From assembly GCF_964204645.1 (NCBI RefSeq), contig NC_134036.1, positions 8,420,704 through 8,480,703 on the forward strand: a stretch of 60,000 bases of DNA. Reading direction: 5' to 3'. Each line of letters starts with the position of its first letter. The first letter of the stretch is position 1. This DNA is from Tubulanus polymorphus. Taxonomy: Eukaryota; Nemertea; Palaeonemertea; Tubulaniformes; Tubulanidae. This document shows positions 21,914 through 34,069 of this stretch, piece after piece. Both the position numbers and the translations under genes were made by a program. The notes under the pieces were generated by a model that saw only the letters and a program-made list of their open reading frames with translations, did not search any database and had not been told where the DNA came from.

Positions 21914-23251
21914 GACCGTGGTGGCGGAGCATGGCACATGCCTGTTCGCTGGATATTACCGTCAATGGAGAAGAAGACACTAACCTACCAAATAAATACA
22001 ATGCTGTTCGAGTGGAAAGTTGATATTTATGAAGAAAATGTCGTATTAACAGTTTTATCAGAGAATTGCGAGCGAGCTGGATTTTACATATATGACGGTG
22101 GTAAATTCAAAGCTAGACGCTACGGTCCGTATTGCCCCGGGAATTACTACGGTCGATCCGTCGTAAGTCTGATTACATCTGGGGGATCGGTTACTGTAGT
22201 AGGATACGCTTACAACGGGGATGATCAGTTGTTAACATCGGTCGATGGAGAATCAGCTCTCATATTTCGTCCTACCGACTGTGACGGGTATGCTTTAAAT
22301 GAAGAAGAAAGTCGTGTCAATATGACGTCAGACTGTGTCGCGGTTACACAAGAAAACCGACGCCTTCCACCGAGGAACATTCATATATTATCTAAACACG
22401 AATATCGAATTGACAGTTGTTTTCGTGACTGGTCACGAACTTGTCCTCGGAGATTACGAATTATAAGTAAACTTCTCACTGAAAGCATCGTTTTAAGCAC
22501 GGTATTCATGCGCGGTGGGAGTTTGTTCCGGGCAGTACCACTTATAGTGACGCTGCGTCGTAAATGTCTAGGTTCGAAAAAACCTGTCGACACATTGGAA
22601 TTTACAAAAAACAGAGGTTCATTAACAGCCGACGACAAATGCGGACTGGTTGAATCGCCGAACTACCCGGCAAGGGCAGGACGTACATCGGTGCCTCTAT
22701 ATTATACGTTTTCGAATACCCAACCTGACAACCAATTTCGATTTTACAGTTTCGTCCTGAAATCTATAGAATCGATTAGTTGCACCGCAAACGTCTTTGT
22801 GGAAAAAAGCCCGATACTTTTCATTCAAGAGATATTATGGGCAAACATTCGAACCCTCCGTCGTATTACAATATGCGGAGATATGGCAACGCTAGAACTT
22901 GTAATGCACAGTTTAACTGATACTCGCTTGTATTTCGAAATAAAAAACATGATTTCAAATTTTCAAATACAATACATTTTACACCAGTCATTAGCGATGG
23001 GCTATTCCAATGGTGCTCAGTGTCAACAAGGATTTCTAGATTCGGGAATTTCATGCGTTAAATACATCAGCGATGGACGTCTAAATTGGGAAAATGCTGA
23101 ATTATACTGTGGACAGAAGTACGCGGGACATCTACTCAGTATCAACTTAGAAGAGGAAATGATTTCTATTAAATCATTATTCGCTTCAAAGCTTCTTAAA
23201 CGGGTATATTCACAGAAAGCGCCCATAATGATGATTGGATTAAAACTGCAG
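21914..23251 (+). CDS. Receptor copy A, exon 2: two CUB-like domains and start of the C-type lectin domain
   Basis: The acceptor TTTTATAG at 21906-21913 opens 446 codons in phase 0, ending CTG CAG before a GTAACT donor at 23252. Residues about 415-540 of the full protein form a CUB-like domain (CERAGFYIYDGGKF, ARRYGPYCPG), about 640-760 another (CGLVESPNYPARAG, ICGD). From about 774 the first half of a C-type lectin domain is seen (GFLDSGISCVKYI, LNWENAELYC, HLLSIN). The intron cuts the lectin domain, which resumes in exon 3. From 21971 onward this exon is the left end of the 14-kb tandem unit. Confidence 0.88.
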
Positions 23252-23325
23252 GTAACTTCGTAAACAGCTTCTATTTTTTAAAATGTTCCTATCAATTAAT
23301 TTAATATTTTTTAAAATATTTTTAG

Positions 23326-26300
23326 CCCTCATCTGGTTATTACACGTGGACTGATGGGAAACCATTGAGCTACGCAGAGTGGTATAAACCTACAAATAAC
23401 GACACGATACCGGAAGTTATTCGTGGATTGATATCTCCTCAAAGAATACAACCGATAAATGACATCAATATGCCGTGTACAGCGATGATACTTAACAATC
23501 CACGAGGATCAGCGAACTGGGTTCGATTCCCCTGCGAAATCGAGGAGGTTCATACGGGCTTCGTGTGTGAATCAGAAAGAATCGACATCGTCGATTGGAA
23601 GAGTAAAATTCGAAATAAAACAGTTGAAACATCGAATTTAACGTCGAGCTGTATGATTGGTTGGGTAAGCGTAGATAGAAAATGTCATCAAATACTAACA
23701 GACTGGAACAAACATCGAGGTTTAGATACGAAAACTGCGACAGAGATGTGTCATGGCATCAAAGGTGAAATACGTGCTGCGATAACCAGTTACACAGAAA
23801 ACGATACAATAAACGTAATAAGAACATTTCATTTTCAATATCAATATGGCTCTATACTAACGATGACGTCTTACGGCAGACTGCTAGTAATACAACCAGT
23901 AATCACTAGAGATAAAATTACTTATATTCAATCAGTTAAATGGATGAATAAACAGTTTGATAATGCGACGGATACAGCGCATTCTGTTTTGTGTTCGTAC
24001 AATGTAACTAATGAAGACCTAGCTTCTATAAGCGGTTGTAAATCGTGGCAGTTTAAATGTAACGATCAAAGATGTATCAGCGACCATCGCGTATGTGATA
24101 CCAGAAACGACTGTGAACACGGTGAAGATGAACTCAATTGTACGGACATCGATTTTCACAGTCAATTTCAATGCGATGATGGTCGAGTTATATCAATAAG
24201 TGGTTTCTGCGATTTCATACAGGATTGTGTGGATGGTTCTGATGAAAACTCATGTTCGCATCATTCGTGTTTGTCCGAACAATTTCGTTGTACCAGTGGT
24301 GAATGTGTCAGTGGGTCGAACAGATGTGACGGAATCACTAATTGTAAGGACAGTTCCGATGAAATGGGATGCACCACGCAACTATGTCAGGGTTTCTTGT
24401 GTAACAGTGGAGACTGTATCAGTTCTCAGTTGTATCAAGATGGTGTTGTGGATTGCAGTGGAAGCCTCGAAGAAGATGAAGTAGTAACAACTACTAATGT
24501 TACTGCGAATCCAACGATACATTGTGATGCTGAGAACCGCTGTACGACTAACTTCACAAATCTCTGTGCGGAATCTGCGGAACAAAGATGTTCCTTCAAT
24601 TCTCCGCATTGTTATTCAAGACGTCACAGATGTATTCTAGAAATAATGACAAATGGTTTCCCAGTTTGTAGAAATCTTGAACATCTATTGAGATGTGAAG
24701 AATTCGAATGTCCAGCTGGCACGATTAAATGTCCAGCATCGTACTGTATACCGATCAGGCAGGTATGCGATGGTCGTGCAGATTGTCCTAATTCAGAAGA
24801 CGAGCAAAACTGCAATACATTTTCATGTCCAGGAATGTTCAAATGTGGTCAGGAAAATCGATGTATTCCACAATCTGAAGTTTGCGATGGTCACGTGCAT
24901 TGTAAATTTACGATTGATGACGAGGCTTTCTGTGACGTCACGTGTCCCAAAAGCTGTAAATGTCAAGGACATTTAATCAATTGTGGAAATACCGGTTTGA
25001 CAGATATAACTGGTTTTTTCCCGGCATCAACTCGAGTTCTGATCTTGTCCAATAACCAAATTCATTTTAAGATATCGACATTTCATATGCTTGTCTACCT
25101 CTACGTTCTCAACATATCCTGCAATGAATTGTTTCACATTTCACCAAATTCGTTCTCGAACCTGCATAATCTACATTTTTTGGACCTTTCATTTAACAAC
25201 ATTACATCACTATCCGAAAATACATTTGCCGGTTTGTACAGTTTGAAAATTTTAATCATAACTGGAAATCCGCTGAGATATTTTGAAGAAGGCAGTTTTC
25301 TTGGATTGAGTTCGCTTAGAAGTCTTGATCTTCACGGACTTTCTCTGTTCGCTATAGGGGAACATGTTTTCAAAGGTCTTTTATCATTACAATATTTAAA
25401 CATCAGCGGTAACAAGATCTTGTATATCTCAATATACGCCTTTTCTGGATTGAATGAACTTAAAATCCTCGATATCACAGACAATTCCAGAATAATTTCT
25501 GTCGACAGAAATGCGTTCGAAAATCTGACCTCATTAGTCTCCCTAACGTCTGATGCTTACAAATTTTGCTGCATGGCTTCGGGCATTGCCCACTGCCTTC
25601 CCGAAGCTGATCAATTTTCCTCCTGTTCTGATCTGATGGGTAGCACAGTTCTTAGAGCTACCATCTGGGTCATTTCCGCGTTTACATTTATTTTAAATAA
25701 CATCGTCATTTTATTTCGTTTTCGGTCAATTCAATTTTCGTCCCGCAAAACGAGAAACACATCATCTGACATACTTATCATCAATATCGCAGTTTGTGAT
25801 TTTCTGATGTCGATTTATTTATTTTCGATCGCGGGAGCAGATTACGTTTATAAGGGAGTTTATTTCCTTAATTCAGAAACCTGGACGAACAGTTCATTGT
25901 GTAGTTTCGCTGGAGTTATGGTGACTCTAGCCTGTGAAGGCTCGTTGACCTTTCTGTGTATTCTAACGCGTCATAGATTCTCCAATATAGTGAATCCATT
26001 GTCTGGGAGTTCGATAACATCACCGAGATTTGTTTCCATCATTTGTTCGCTTAATTGGATAATCATAGGATTCTTTTCATTAGTGCCACTTGTATTGTCG
26101 TCTTATTTCGGCCACAATTTTTACGGTACTACTGGAGTTTGTTTACCCATGAATCTAATAACCATTGATGTCGATGCCTGGCAATATTCATTCGCTATTT
26201 TTGCAATGTTTAACTCTGGCGTACTCGCAACAATAATGGGGACTTATGCGCAAATGTACAAACTCGTATCTAGAAGCAGGTCTGGTTCGGGTAGAATTGA

Positions 26301-26553
26301 TCCTACAGAACTTGTTTTAGCGCGCAGGAGTTTGGTTATAAATCTTTGTAATTTATTTTGCTGGCTGCCGATAATAACCGTCCAGGTTTGCGTGGTATTC
26401 CGGGTAGAGATACCAAATCAGGTGGCGGCTTGGCTGGCGGTTCTTTTCCTACCGATCAACTCGTCCCTCAACCCCCTTCTTTATACAATACTGTCTATCG
26501 ATATGAAAGCCGTACGTGCGAAAACTAAACGTAGGCAAAATTTTAGACCTTAA
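23326..26553 (+). CDS. Receptor copy A, exon 3: lectin end, LDLa repeats, LRRs and 7TM domain
   Basis: The acceptor TTTTTAG at 23319-23325 opens 1075 codons in phase 0 to TAA at 26551-26553. It first completes the lectin domain (YYTWTDGKPLSYAEWYKP). A second, degenerate lectin-like module follows (CMIGWVSVDRKC). Next come about six LDL-receptor class A repeats (24034-24930; clear DGxxDCxxxSDE cores, the fourth degenerate) and an LRR N-cap (CPKSCKC). After roughly six LRRs there is the LGR-type hinge (YKFCCM...CSDLM), then 7TM (about 25640-26500) with Asp in TM2, TRHRF in place of DRY, and NPLLY in TM7. The tail is short. The architecture matches the LDLa-LRR GPCR GRL101 of snails and the relaxin-receptor branch of LGRs, with CUB and lectin modules added. 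The whole protein is about 1925 residues and sits in the plasma membrane; the ligand is unknown. Confidence 0.92.
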   Translation, partial: PSSGYYTWTDGKPLSYAEWYKPTNNDTIPEVIRGLISPQRIQPINDINMPCTAMILNNPRGSANWVRFPCEIEEVHTGFVCESERIDIVDWKSKIRNKTVETSNLTSSCMIGWVSVDRKCHQILTDWNKHRGLDTKTATEMCHGIKGEIRAAITSYTENDTINVIRTFHFQYQYGSILTMTSYGRLLVIQPVITRDKITYIQSVKWMNKQFDNATDTAHSVLCSYNVTNEDLASISGCKSWQFKCNDQRCISDHRVCDTRNDCEHGEDELNCTDIDFHSQFQCDDGRVISISGFCDFIQDCVDGSDENSCSHHSCLSEQFRCTSGECVSGSNRCDGITNCKDSSDEMGCTTQLCQGFLCNSGDCISSQLYQDGVVDCSGSLEEDEVVTTTNVTANPTIHCDAENRCTTNFTNLCAESAEQRCSFNSPHCYSRRHRCILEIMTNGFPVCRNLEHLLRCEEFECPAGTIKCPASYCIPIRQVCDGRADCPNSEDEQNCNTFSCPGMFKCGQENRCIPQSEVCDGHVHCKFTIDDEAFCDVTCPKSCKCQGHLINCGNTGLTDITGFFPASTRVLILSNNQIHFKISTFHMLVYLYVLNISCNELFHISPNSFSNLHNLHFLDLSFNNITSLSENTFAGLYSLKILIITGNPLRYFEEGSFLGLSSLRSLDLHGLSLFAIGEHVFKGLLSLQYLNISGNKILYISIYAFSGLNELKILDITDNSRIISVDRNAFENLTSLVSLTSDAYKFCCMASGIAHCLPEADQFSSCSDLMGSTVLRATIWVISAFTFILNNIVILFRFRSIQFSSRKTRNTSSDILIINIAVCDFLMSIYLFSIAGADYVYKGVYFLNSETWTNSSLCSFAGVMVTLACEGSLTFLCILTRHRFSNIVNPLSGSSITSPRFVSIICSLNWIIIGFFSLVPLVLSSYFGHNFYGTTGVCLPMNLITIDVDAWQYSFAIFAMFNSGVLATIMGTYAQMYKLVSRSRSGSGRIDPTELVLARRSLVINLCNLFCWLPIITVQVCVVFRVEIPNQVAAWLAVLFLPINSSLNPLLYTILSIDMKAVRAKTKRRQNFRP

Positions 26554-26616
26554 GATGGCCCATTCACCCAATGAAGCTACGTACTATGTACTCCAGCAGC
26601 GGAAGCTTGTGCGTCA

Positions 26617-26622
26617 AATAAA
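26617..26622 (+). promoter_or_regulatory. Polyadenylation signal of receptor copy A
   Basis: AATAAA 64 bp after the stop codon, conserved in copy B at 40629-40634. Confidence 0.6.
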
Positions 26623-29600
26623 ATAGTTAACCTACATATTAGTACTCGTTTCGTTGTAATTATTCTACACCAGGTTAACACGCTTACTCTACGAAACTTC
26701 CTAAAAGCGCTCCAAAATGTAGACGTTATCGTATCGTATCGACATAAGAGACGAAAATGGAACTCTTAGTATCTGGATACAAAAATAGCCTAATAACAGT
26801 ATAGTCCACGAGATCATTGAGCCGATTGTAAATTATGATAAATTTCGGCTCCAGAAGTTTCAGAAAAGTGTTTTTTGCCATTATAATCGAGTTGCTATGG
26901 CAACATAGCTCTTCTTTGGTTTTGAAAAAATTTAAACGATAAGTAGTTGATATCTTTAATGGTAAGCTCCCTCCATTAAAATTATATTCTAGCGATGCAA
27001 ATCGTCATCAAACCAGGCTGAGAAATATATATGTATATATAAAATATATCGCAACGGAATTGCAAGACGGTTCAAATTTCTATTATCGGTGATGTCTATA
27101 TCAGAAAAGGATGTTTACCCCATTACAAGTCCATTCCAAAACGAATCATTTTTTTTTCAAATATTCAAGTTCATTGAGATACTTGAAATTTCGAAAGCCG
27201 TTTTTGAGACCTTGAATCACAATTGAATGTTGGAACCGAAAACATTGCAAAGACTTCCTGACAGAAGAGCATCTAAACGACTGTAAGACATTCCAAGATC
27301 ATGCTAAGGAAGTTCGAACAGCCCGGCTTTTTAAGTATGTAAATAACGTTCAGGACAACGAAAGCTTTATCGGGTGCATAAGTCATTCACTTGATAAAGC
27401 TCTGATTGTATTCGGGAAATATTACATGAGGAAAGGAAAAGACCTTTAATAATTTGGGCTACGAAAGCATAACCTGACGTTGATGAAGTTGATTTTGCAC
27501 TCAAGCGATTCGCTTTACACTAGATTTTCAATAAAAATCATTAATATTATCGTTATAACCATTATTTTTATTATTAACCATTTTTGGTGCCTTGTGCAAC
27601 GCTATTGCTCTAAGGTACTTAGATACATTGAAACGTTATACGTACATTATTTTGATTATTATGAGTATTATTGTTATTATTATGTATTCATTTTAACACA
27701 TCGATATTTCAGTTAAATCAGCTAATTATTAGACCATTAATCATCAGGGTAAACTTAACAAAATCCTCGAGCAGTGACATTTCGTCACATGGACATCAGT
27801 TAATTTTAATGAGGACAAATTCAATTATTCGAATCTGAGTCTTTTTTCTCTTATAAATAAAAGCTAGTCACACCTCAAATTATCAGAACGAATATCAAAT
27901 CAAAACGATGTCGCTAATAATTAGTCATCATATTTTAGTTTTTTTTATCCCTATTTTGTCGACTAGAAATACCTACATTTTCCAAGCTAGATAAGCAAGG
28001 ACAACATTTTCTGGAGGTCAAAAAGCCACTGTTTAATTAACTCGTATCCCTTTCCCTTTCACGACCGAGTTATCAAGGACAACAAAAACCCCTCGTTGCT
28101 CCATAGCCATTTTGTATAAACGCTTTTTGAAAAAGAAAACATGTCCTCTCAATCTACAACAGTGTGTGGGTCCAATTCCTTTTTTCAATGGTTTCATATG
28201 GTCTCTGAATCAAGTTCCACAACTGTGAGGATTGATTCGACTAAATGCATCAACGGCTTCGACACCAACGGCGACATTCAGTTCGAATAGCTATTAAAAT
28301 GTTATCGCGCAAACCTTCCCCGTTGACACCTTCAGAGGTTTTGAAATGACATTTTCGGACTCCGTTTTTTCGCCTTTATTGTAGGATTCTCGTCGTATTA
28401 ACATCTGGATACGGATGTAGAATTTTATCTATGGTGAACTTCGGAAACCAATACAGCAGTTTCAATGGTTAACATCATTTACATTATACATATTCAAAAT
28501 CGTATGATATATTCTAGTTATCCCACACAAGGCAAAGCAGATTATTTTCAACCGGTATTCTTTGAAAGCGCTTCACTATATGAGCTCGCTCAACTCAAAA
28601 TGTCGGTTGCATGTAAACTATCTAATTTGAAAAAAATATCATTCATTTGCTGCGAAATCACCCTCAACATCGTGTTTAATTAAAAAAAAATAAATAAGAT
28701 ACTTCTCAAGGGTAACTTACACTTTTTTAAAGATTTTCTACTTTTCACACTAAACGATAGATAATAATATATACAATAAGGCTAGGTGATTTCATGATTG
28801 GAAAAATCTTTTCAATCTAGTCAGAATTGAGGATTTTGATGTTCGCGCACCTATTCAGTGCTTCTGCAGAACGCGTGGTACTGAGTCTACTAATAGAACT
28901 ACGTCACTAAAGGCACGGCTCGGAAATGATGTCTACAGAAATGAATAGAAAATAAGCTACAAGAGCAATTCAACTTAATTTTATACATATTTGGCGTTCA
29001 AATTTAGACAAAATGCCTCTTGATTTTGAAAGTCGACATATCAATGATTATAATTAGCTACTGAACGTCCACGACAACATCCGTCCAAACGAAGTGCAAA
29101 AATAGGATTTGAATAGCAAGTTTAAATTCAAATTTAAATGTCATTGAATTGTAATATTAATCCACAATTACATTGCTTTATATTTCAAATATCGCAAGCT
29201 GTGAAAATTCATTGATAATACAATGATTGGTCGGACAATTAAAAGTCAAGTGCCTTCTAAATAGAATATTGTGTAAAACCTCTTTTCTAAATGTGATATC
29301 TGTATTAATGATAAATGCGTTCCGATTTCTGATTTTAGTAAAACCATTACTGAGAAATAAGACTTTAACATCGGCTATTTTGACCAGTTTGCCAGACACA
29401 GCAGATGCGCGTTTGCTGTGAAAAACCCACGATTGCTGACGTCATTGTAGTCAAACACACATTTCCACGCACGTTGTGCAACTGAAGAATAAAGAACTTT
29501 TGGTGCGCTCTATGAATACCAAAGCTATGGCAAACTAATAGATTTGATTTAAAACAATGAACTTAGCTTTATTAGATAGATTTTAAAATAATCCATGGTG

Positions 29601-32600
29601 AAATAAGCAGTGTACGCCTGAAATAATCCAAAAGTTTCTAGACTCTATTCCCGAACGGCATAATCATCAATCGTAGTGTATTTAATCCATTTAGAAGTTG
29701 TTTAGATTCCCAAATTTTTCTGATGAACAGCGTTAGTACTGTTATACATAACACAAACATACAATGGATAGCAAGCAGTAGAGCTGAGAATAAAGCGAAG
29801 GAATGTTTGTTTGTTGTTTGTCTGGCAAAAATGACGCACGAATGTGGCGCTGACACGCGGATGCGGCCGAGGTGCATACGCTATATAGGTCAACGATCCA
29901 GTTATACAATTTTACTGATTTAAGACAAATAAGTGATTTTTTCTATAAGCCCGATCCCAGGTCGTCATGTATATACTTAAACATCATCTGGAAAGTTAAT
30001 CTCAAAAAGTAGGAATTATAGGGCACTTGACACCTATAAAGCACGTTTCATCTATCCATGAATTGCAGTGTTGTAGGGGTCAGTTGCTGTAAGGTTGGTA
30101 AGAGTTAACCAGTGGAATTATTAATGATTTTCAAAATAACATCGTAGAATGAATATCATTATAATCAAACGAGTTACCGCTGCTGGCATCAGATCATATC
30201 TACGTCCACCTATTTGCATGAATTTGAAATGTAATAAATAAACCAAATGACCCGTCCACTTCATGTATTCAAATCTCCATCCATCTATTTGCATGATTTA
30301 TGAAAGTATTAAATCAAATGACCCGTCCACTTCATGTATTCAAATCTCCATCCATCTATTTGCATGATTTATGAAAGTATTAAATCAAATGACCCGTTCA
30401 CTTCATGTATTCATATCTGCCATAATTTATTTATTTACATTATTAAGGAATATATACCAAATGAGTCATCGACACACTATCTATTCAGTTTCTTTCGCAT
30501 TATATCTGCAGTCTTATAAATGAAAAAAAAAATTGATTTCAACATAAATCGTCATCGCGTTCAGCAGTTTCGAATGCATACAAGCGGGAATTAGTGAATG
30601 CTGAATACACGAGACGACGATGAGAAATGATGAATATTTGCGTACGAGTAGAATGTTCGTAACAGAAATTTGAATATAATGTTCATACGTTATCGCCGGT
30701 CGGTATACAAACCTTAAATGTTACTGGCAATTTCTCTGTGACAAAAATTCGATTTGAGCTTGATCACAAAATGTAAACCAATGTCTTTAAATACTAGTGC
30801 AGAGAACACGCGTTGTGTTCATTCCAATAACTAATAGCGACTGCTCAGTTTATTCGGCTACATTAACTTTCACTGGTAGAAACACTCATAGGTTTGTTTT
30901 CCATCATTTTCTATGATGGATTTGTTAATCCTTAAAATCCCCTAAAATCAACAGCGTCCCGGGGCAAGGATCAATTCAATTTATAATTTATTGATAATAG
31001 TGCTTATTATCGGCGATCTACAACATGCATGAACACGTTTTCAAATACTTCATTAAAACATATTATTGCTTTAATCCAATCTTCGAATTAATATACAAGG
31101 AGATCTATGGATCAGGGTTAACAGTAATGTAGGAACCAACGTACATATTTCGTGACGAGCGAGTTAAACCTTTGGACTCGTGGACAAAATCAATCTATTA
31201 GGATTTCATTTGAAGTAAATAAGGGCAAAAATTGTTTCTCAATCTTTTCAGAGACTGATTTTGAAGAGGTGGAGAACACAAATGACAGATTTTATCATCG
31301 TCTGTGAAGTCTGAGGTGCCCAGGGGTCACTCCGATCAAGCTTTACCCCACCAATACGATCGCGTTCATTGACAAGTTCTAGATCTAAAATTGCTGACAT
31401 TTTATAATGAATAATCAAATGAAATCAACGGAAAAGAGACACAGAATCCAACAGATCGTACTCTTCATTTAGCATTAGATACGTTTGTACTCAGATGACG
31501 TGTCTGACCCGAATTGTTTATTCCTCAGTAACGTCCAAATATTCACCCCGTTAATCTGTCGTCGTCTGCATATCTGTATATTTGTGAATCACGGAATACA
31601 TGATGAAGTATTGTTTAGATATTTATCCCAGTGTCGTCAATCTGCTACCGTGTTCAATTACGACTCACTATTGCCGGGTGAGGGGACGGATGCGCCAGAA
31701 TAATCAAAAGTGTTTAAAAACTCAATATAGACAATCAACACTGTATTTCTGGTATTCAACCTCGTCACTTCGATGAATAATTTAGAATGAATAGTAGTCC
31801 TATCAAAATGTCACTCACACAGTCATTTCGATGATAGAAGAAAAACAGCACTTAAACTGTTTGAGTAAAGATGATAGATTGTTATAGGTTTTACTGTAGT
31901 TTATTATAGTCACAAATAGTATTTATGTAAAGATATAAATGGCCAGTTATGATATTTCTTAAATCTGTGCTCTTTGGTTTTATTTTTAAGTTTCATATAA
32001 TAATCTTTCTTGGTTATTCATCAATAAGACTCATTTTGTCATTGGAATATTTAGTTTTAGAATGGGTTCGATTATTTTTTTCGAGAGTATACAGATCAAT
32101 CTAAGGTTTAGTAGAGAGATATATCAAAAATCGAGAGCAATTTCCCTTAGTCATTATCCCTCGGATCGTTTTCCCTCCTAAAAAGATCATTTTCTCTCCA
32201 AAAATATAATGTTATAAAAAGAAATGACTCTTGTAGGTTCACTTTTCTTACTGTTACTCGGTTCAAACCAAACACGTCAGTAATTAGTGAATTTGTGATA
32301 ATAAGCTGTTCTGGCTCAGTAGCTATTCTGAGACATAAACACTACTTGGCCAGTCTTGACGACTGTTTATTAAAACAATGGTGTCAGCCATACTTTTAAC
32401 AATGAAATAGATGTGTTACAAAATAAATGGAATAGGTAAACTCTAAAAGTAAGAATTAATGAAAATGAATATAAAATATAGATTTTTCATCTTTTACTGA
32501 TGGAAATGATGCCCAAAATGTGGCGCTTTTAGTAGAAAAGAAGGCGTAGCCATTTTGTATTATCATACTAACGTGCGGTAAATTCAACAATCTCAGAACT

Positions 32601-33152
32601 AAATTAAATTTGGTAAATATCGGTGCATGTGAAATAAGTAGAATTTTCAGTGATATAAGTGGTAAATTGCACGTGATGAATTTGGGGAAGTTTGTTAGGT
32701 TTCGAATATTGTGTTTGATTGGTGTTTGAAAGAACGGTATCTTTTTCCTACAAATTAGTTTTTGTAAATATAATGTTTTCTTTGATTATTTGTTCATTCA
32801 CAATCACGCCATTTCGTTGTGATAAATAGCAAACTCTAACTTTTCTAAAATAAATATACGATGGTCCAACGGATTATACCGCAAAATCCTATTTTTGATG
32901 GGTAAACGCGCTGTTATAAATTTGATTATCAAAATATGAAGTTTTGGAGGGTAACATGTAACGTATCAAAGGGTAGAATATAATATCTCTGTTGTATAAG
33001 CTGAATTTACATTTGTTTTAGACGGTGACAGATGTCGACTATTCGGTCATTTTGGTGAAATAAGCCTCTTATGATAGATTAAAATCATTGCATATAAGGT
33101 ACTAGATATACAGCAGTTCAATTATCATTCTCTTCAGAGTCATATTGGTAAC
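26623..33152. other. Intergenic DNA between receptor copy A and the peptide gene
   Basis: No recognisable gene. Short frames such as 28465-28683, 29638-29877 (minus, with a hydrophobic stretch) and 31485-31703 are also open in unit 2, but the units are too similar for that to be evidence of coding. A 71-bp tandem repeat lies near 30212-30420. Confidence 0.5.
30212..30420. repeat. 71-bp tandem repeat, about three copies
   Basis: Units containing CCCGTCCACTTCATGTATTC start at 30251, 30322 and 30393 (exact 71-bp spacing), with a diverged partial unit before. The same array is present in unit 2 at about 44216-44430. Confidence 0.85.
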
Positions 33153-34030
33153 ATGAAGGTATGAAGCTAACTGATTAACGTGAGTCTGAAGATTGATCAT
33201 TACTAACTGCAGTTTCATATCTTTGAATCTTTGTTGTATTACAGGTCTTCATTTTGATCGTTGCTGTCGCATTAGTCGTTTCCGGAGTATCTTCTACTGA
33301 AGGTAAGTGAACTAATTTTAGAACGTTAGTCAGCGGTTTCATCTTACTTCATCACAGTGCTTACGTCATTTCGACAAGACTTGTCGGTTTAGGCAACCAA
33401 GTACACCTACTATTTCAACGATCCAGTTGACCAATATAACTGAGTCAAAATGATTATTTGGCCAGTTAATTGTAGGAGATGATTTAATTCTGGAAGAGAA
33501 TTAACTAGCAGGAATAAACTCATTGAGTTACACCTGAAAACTTGACAATTCTGTTGGGCATGCAAAAAGTCATAATCAATAATACATTGGAATTAGAACT
33601 GGGCGGTAGTTATAGTCAAATTACCTAAAAACTAGTTATTTGTAAATAAATCCTCATATTTCTGAAACTTCAACATACGTAGGTGATCAATAAATGTGTT
33701 TTGACTATTACTGTAAGAACCCGTTTGACCAGCTAAACCCGCACATGGCGAATTCACAGCTCCATCAATTTTAGTTGAATTTCACCTTGTGGATCTTCGA
33801 TCGTCTTTGCCGCGATCTTCGGCTGCCACAACCAACTGCTCAGTTAGTCCTGGATAATTACATTATCATTTTTTTTTCCAGAAATGAGTCTCGAAAGGCG
33901 AGAAGTATCGTGCACATGTAGTTCAGGTGTGACTGGTGTACCTTTCTTTATTTTGGGCTGTGGAAAAGGATTCCATAAATGTGCTCCAAAAAGTTGGTAC
34001 CATATAGCAACCTGTTGCTCGGACAAGTAA
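33153..34030 (+). CDS. Small secreted six-cysteine beta-defensin/anemone-toxin-like peptide, copy 1
   Basis: Three exons with consistent phases: 33153-33158 (ATG AAG, donor GTATGA, phase 0), 33245-33302 (hydrophobic signal core VFILIVAVALVV, phase 1 donor GTAAGT), 33882-34030 (stop TAA 34028-34030). A short acidic/basic spacer ending in Arg-Arg precedes the mature part, suggesting proprotein cleavage. The mature peptide of about 42 residues has cysteines C-x-C-x13-C-x6-C-x10-CC with a Gly before the third Cys, the framework of the sea-anemone sodium-channel toxin and beta-defensin-like superfamily. Known members are ion-channel toxins or antimicrobial peptides; which applies here cannot be told. 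AATAAA at 34064-34069. It lies 6.6 kb downstream of receptor A, same strand, inside the amplified unit. Confidence 0.82.
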
Positions 34031-34063
34031 TGGTGATTTCTATGATAAGCTAATATTAATATG

Positions 34064-34069
34064 AATAAA
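34064..34069 (+). promoter_or_regulatory. Polyadenylation signal of peptide gene copy 1
   Basis: AATAAA 33 bp after the stop codon; the same arrangement is present in copy 2 (48062-48067). Confidence 0.65.

Noticed and set aside
29638-29877. Minus-strand frame with a hydrophobic segment, present in both units
   Set aside because: Conservation is uninformative because the units are almost identical; no start context, signal cleavage pattern or domain supports it.
31485-31703. 72-codon frame identical in both units
   Set aside because: Flanking non-coding DNA is equally conserved, and no domain or splice context is seen.
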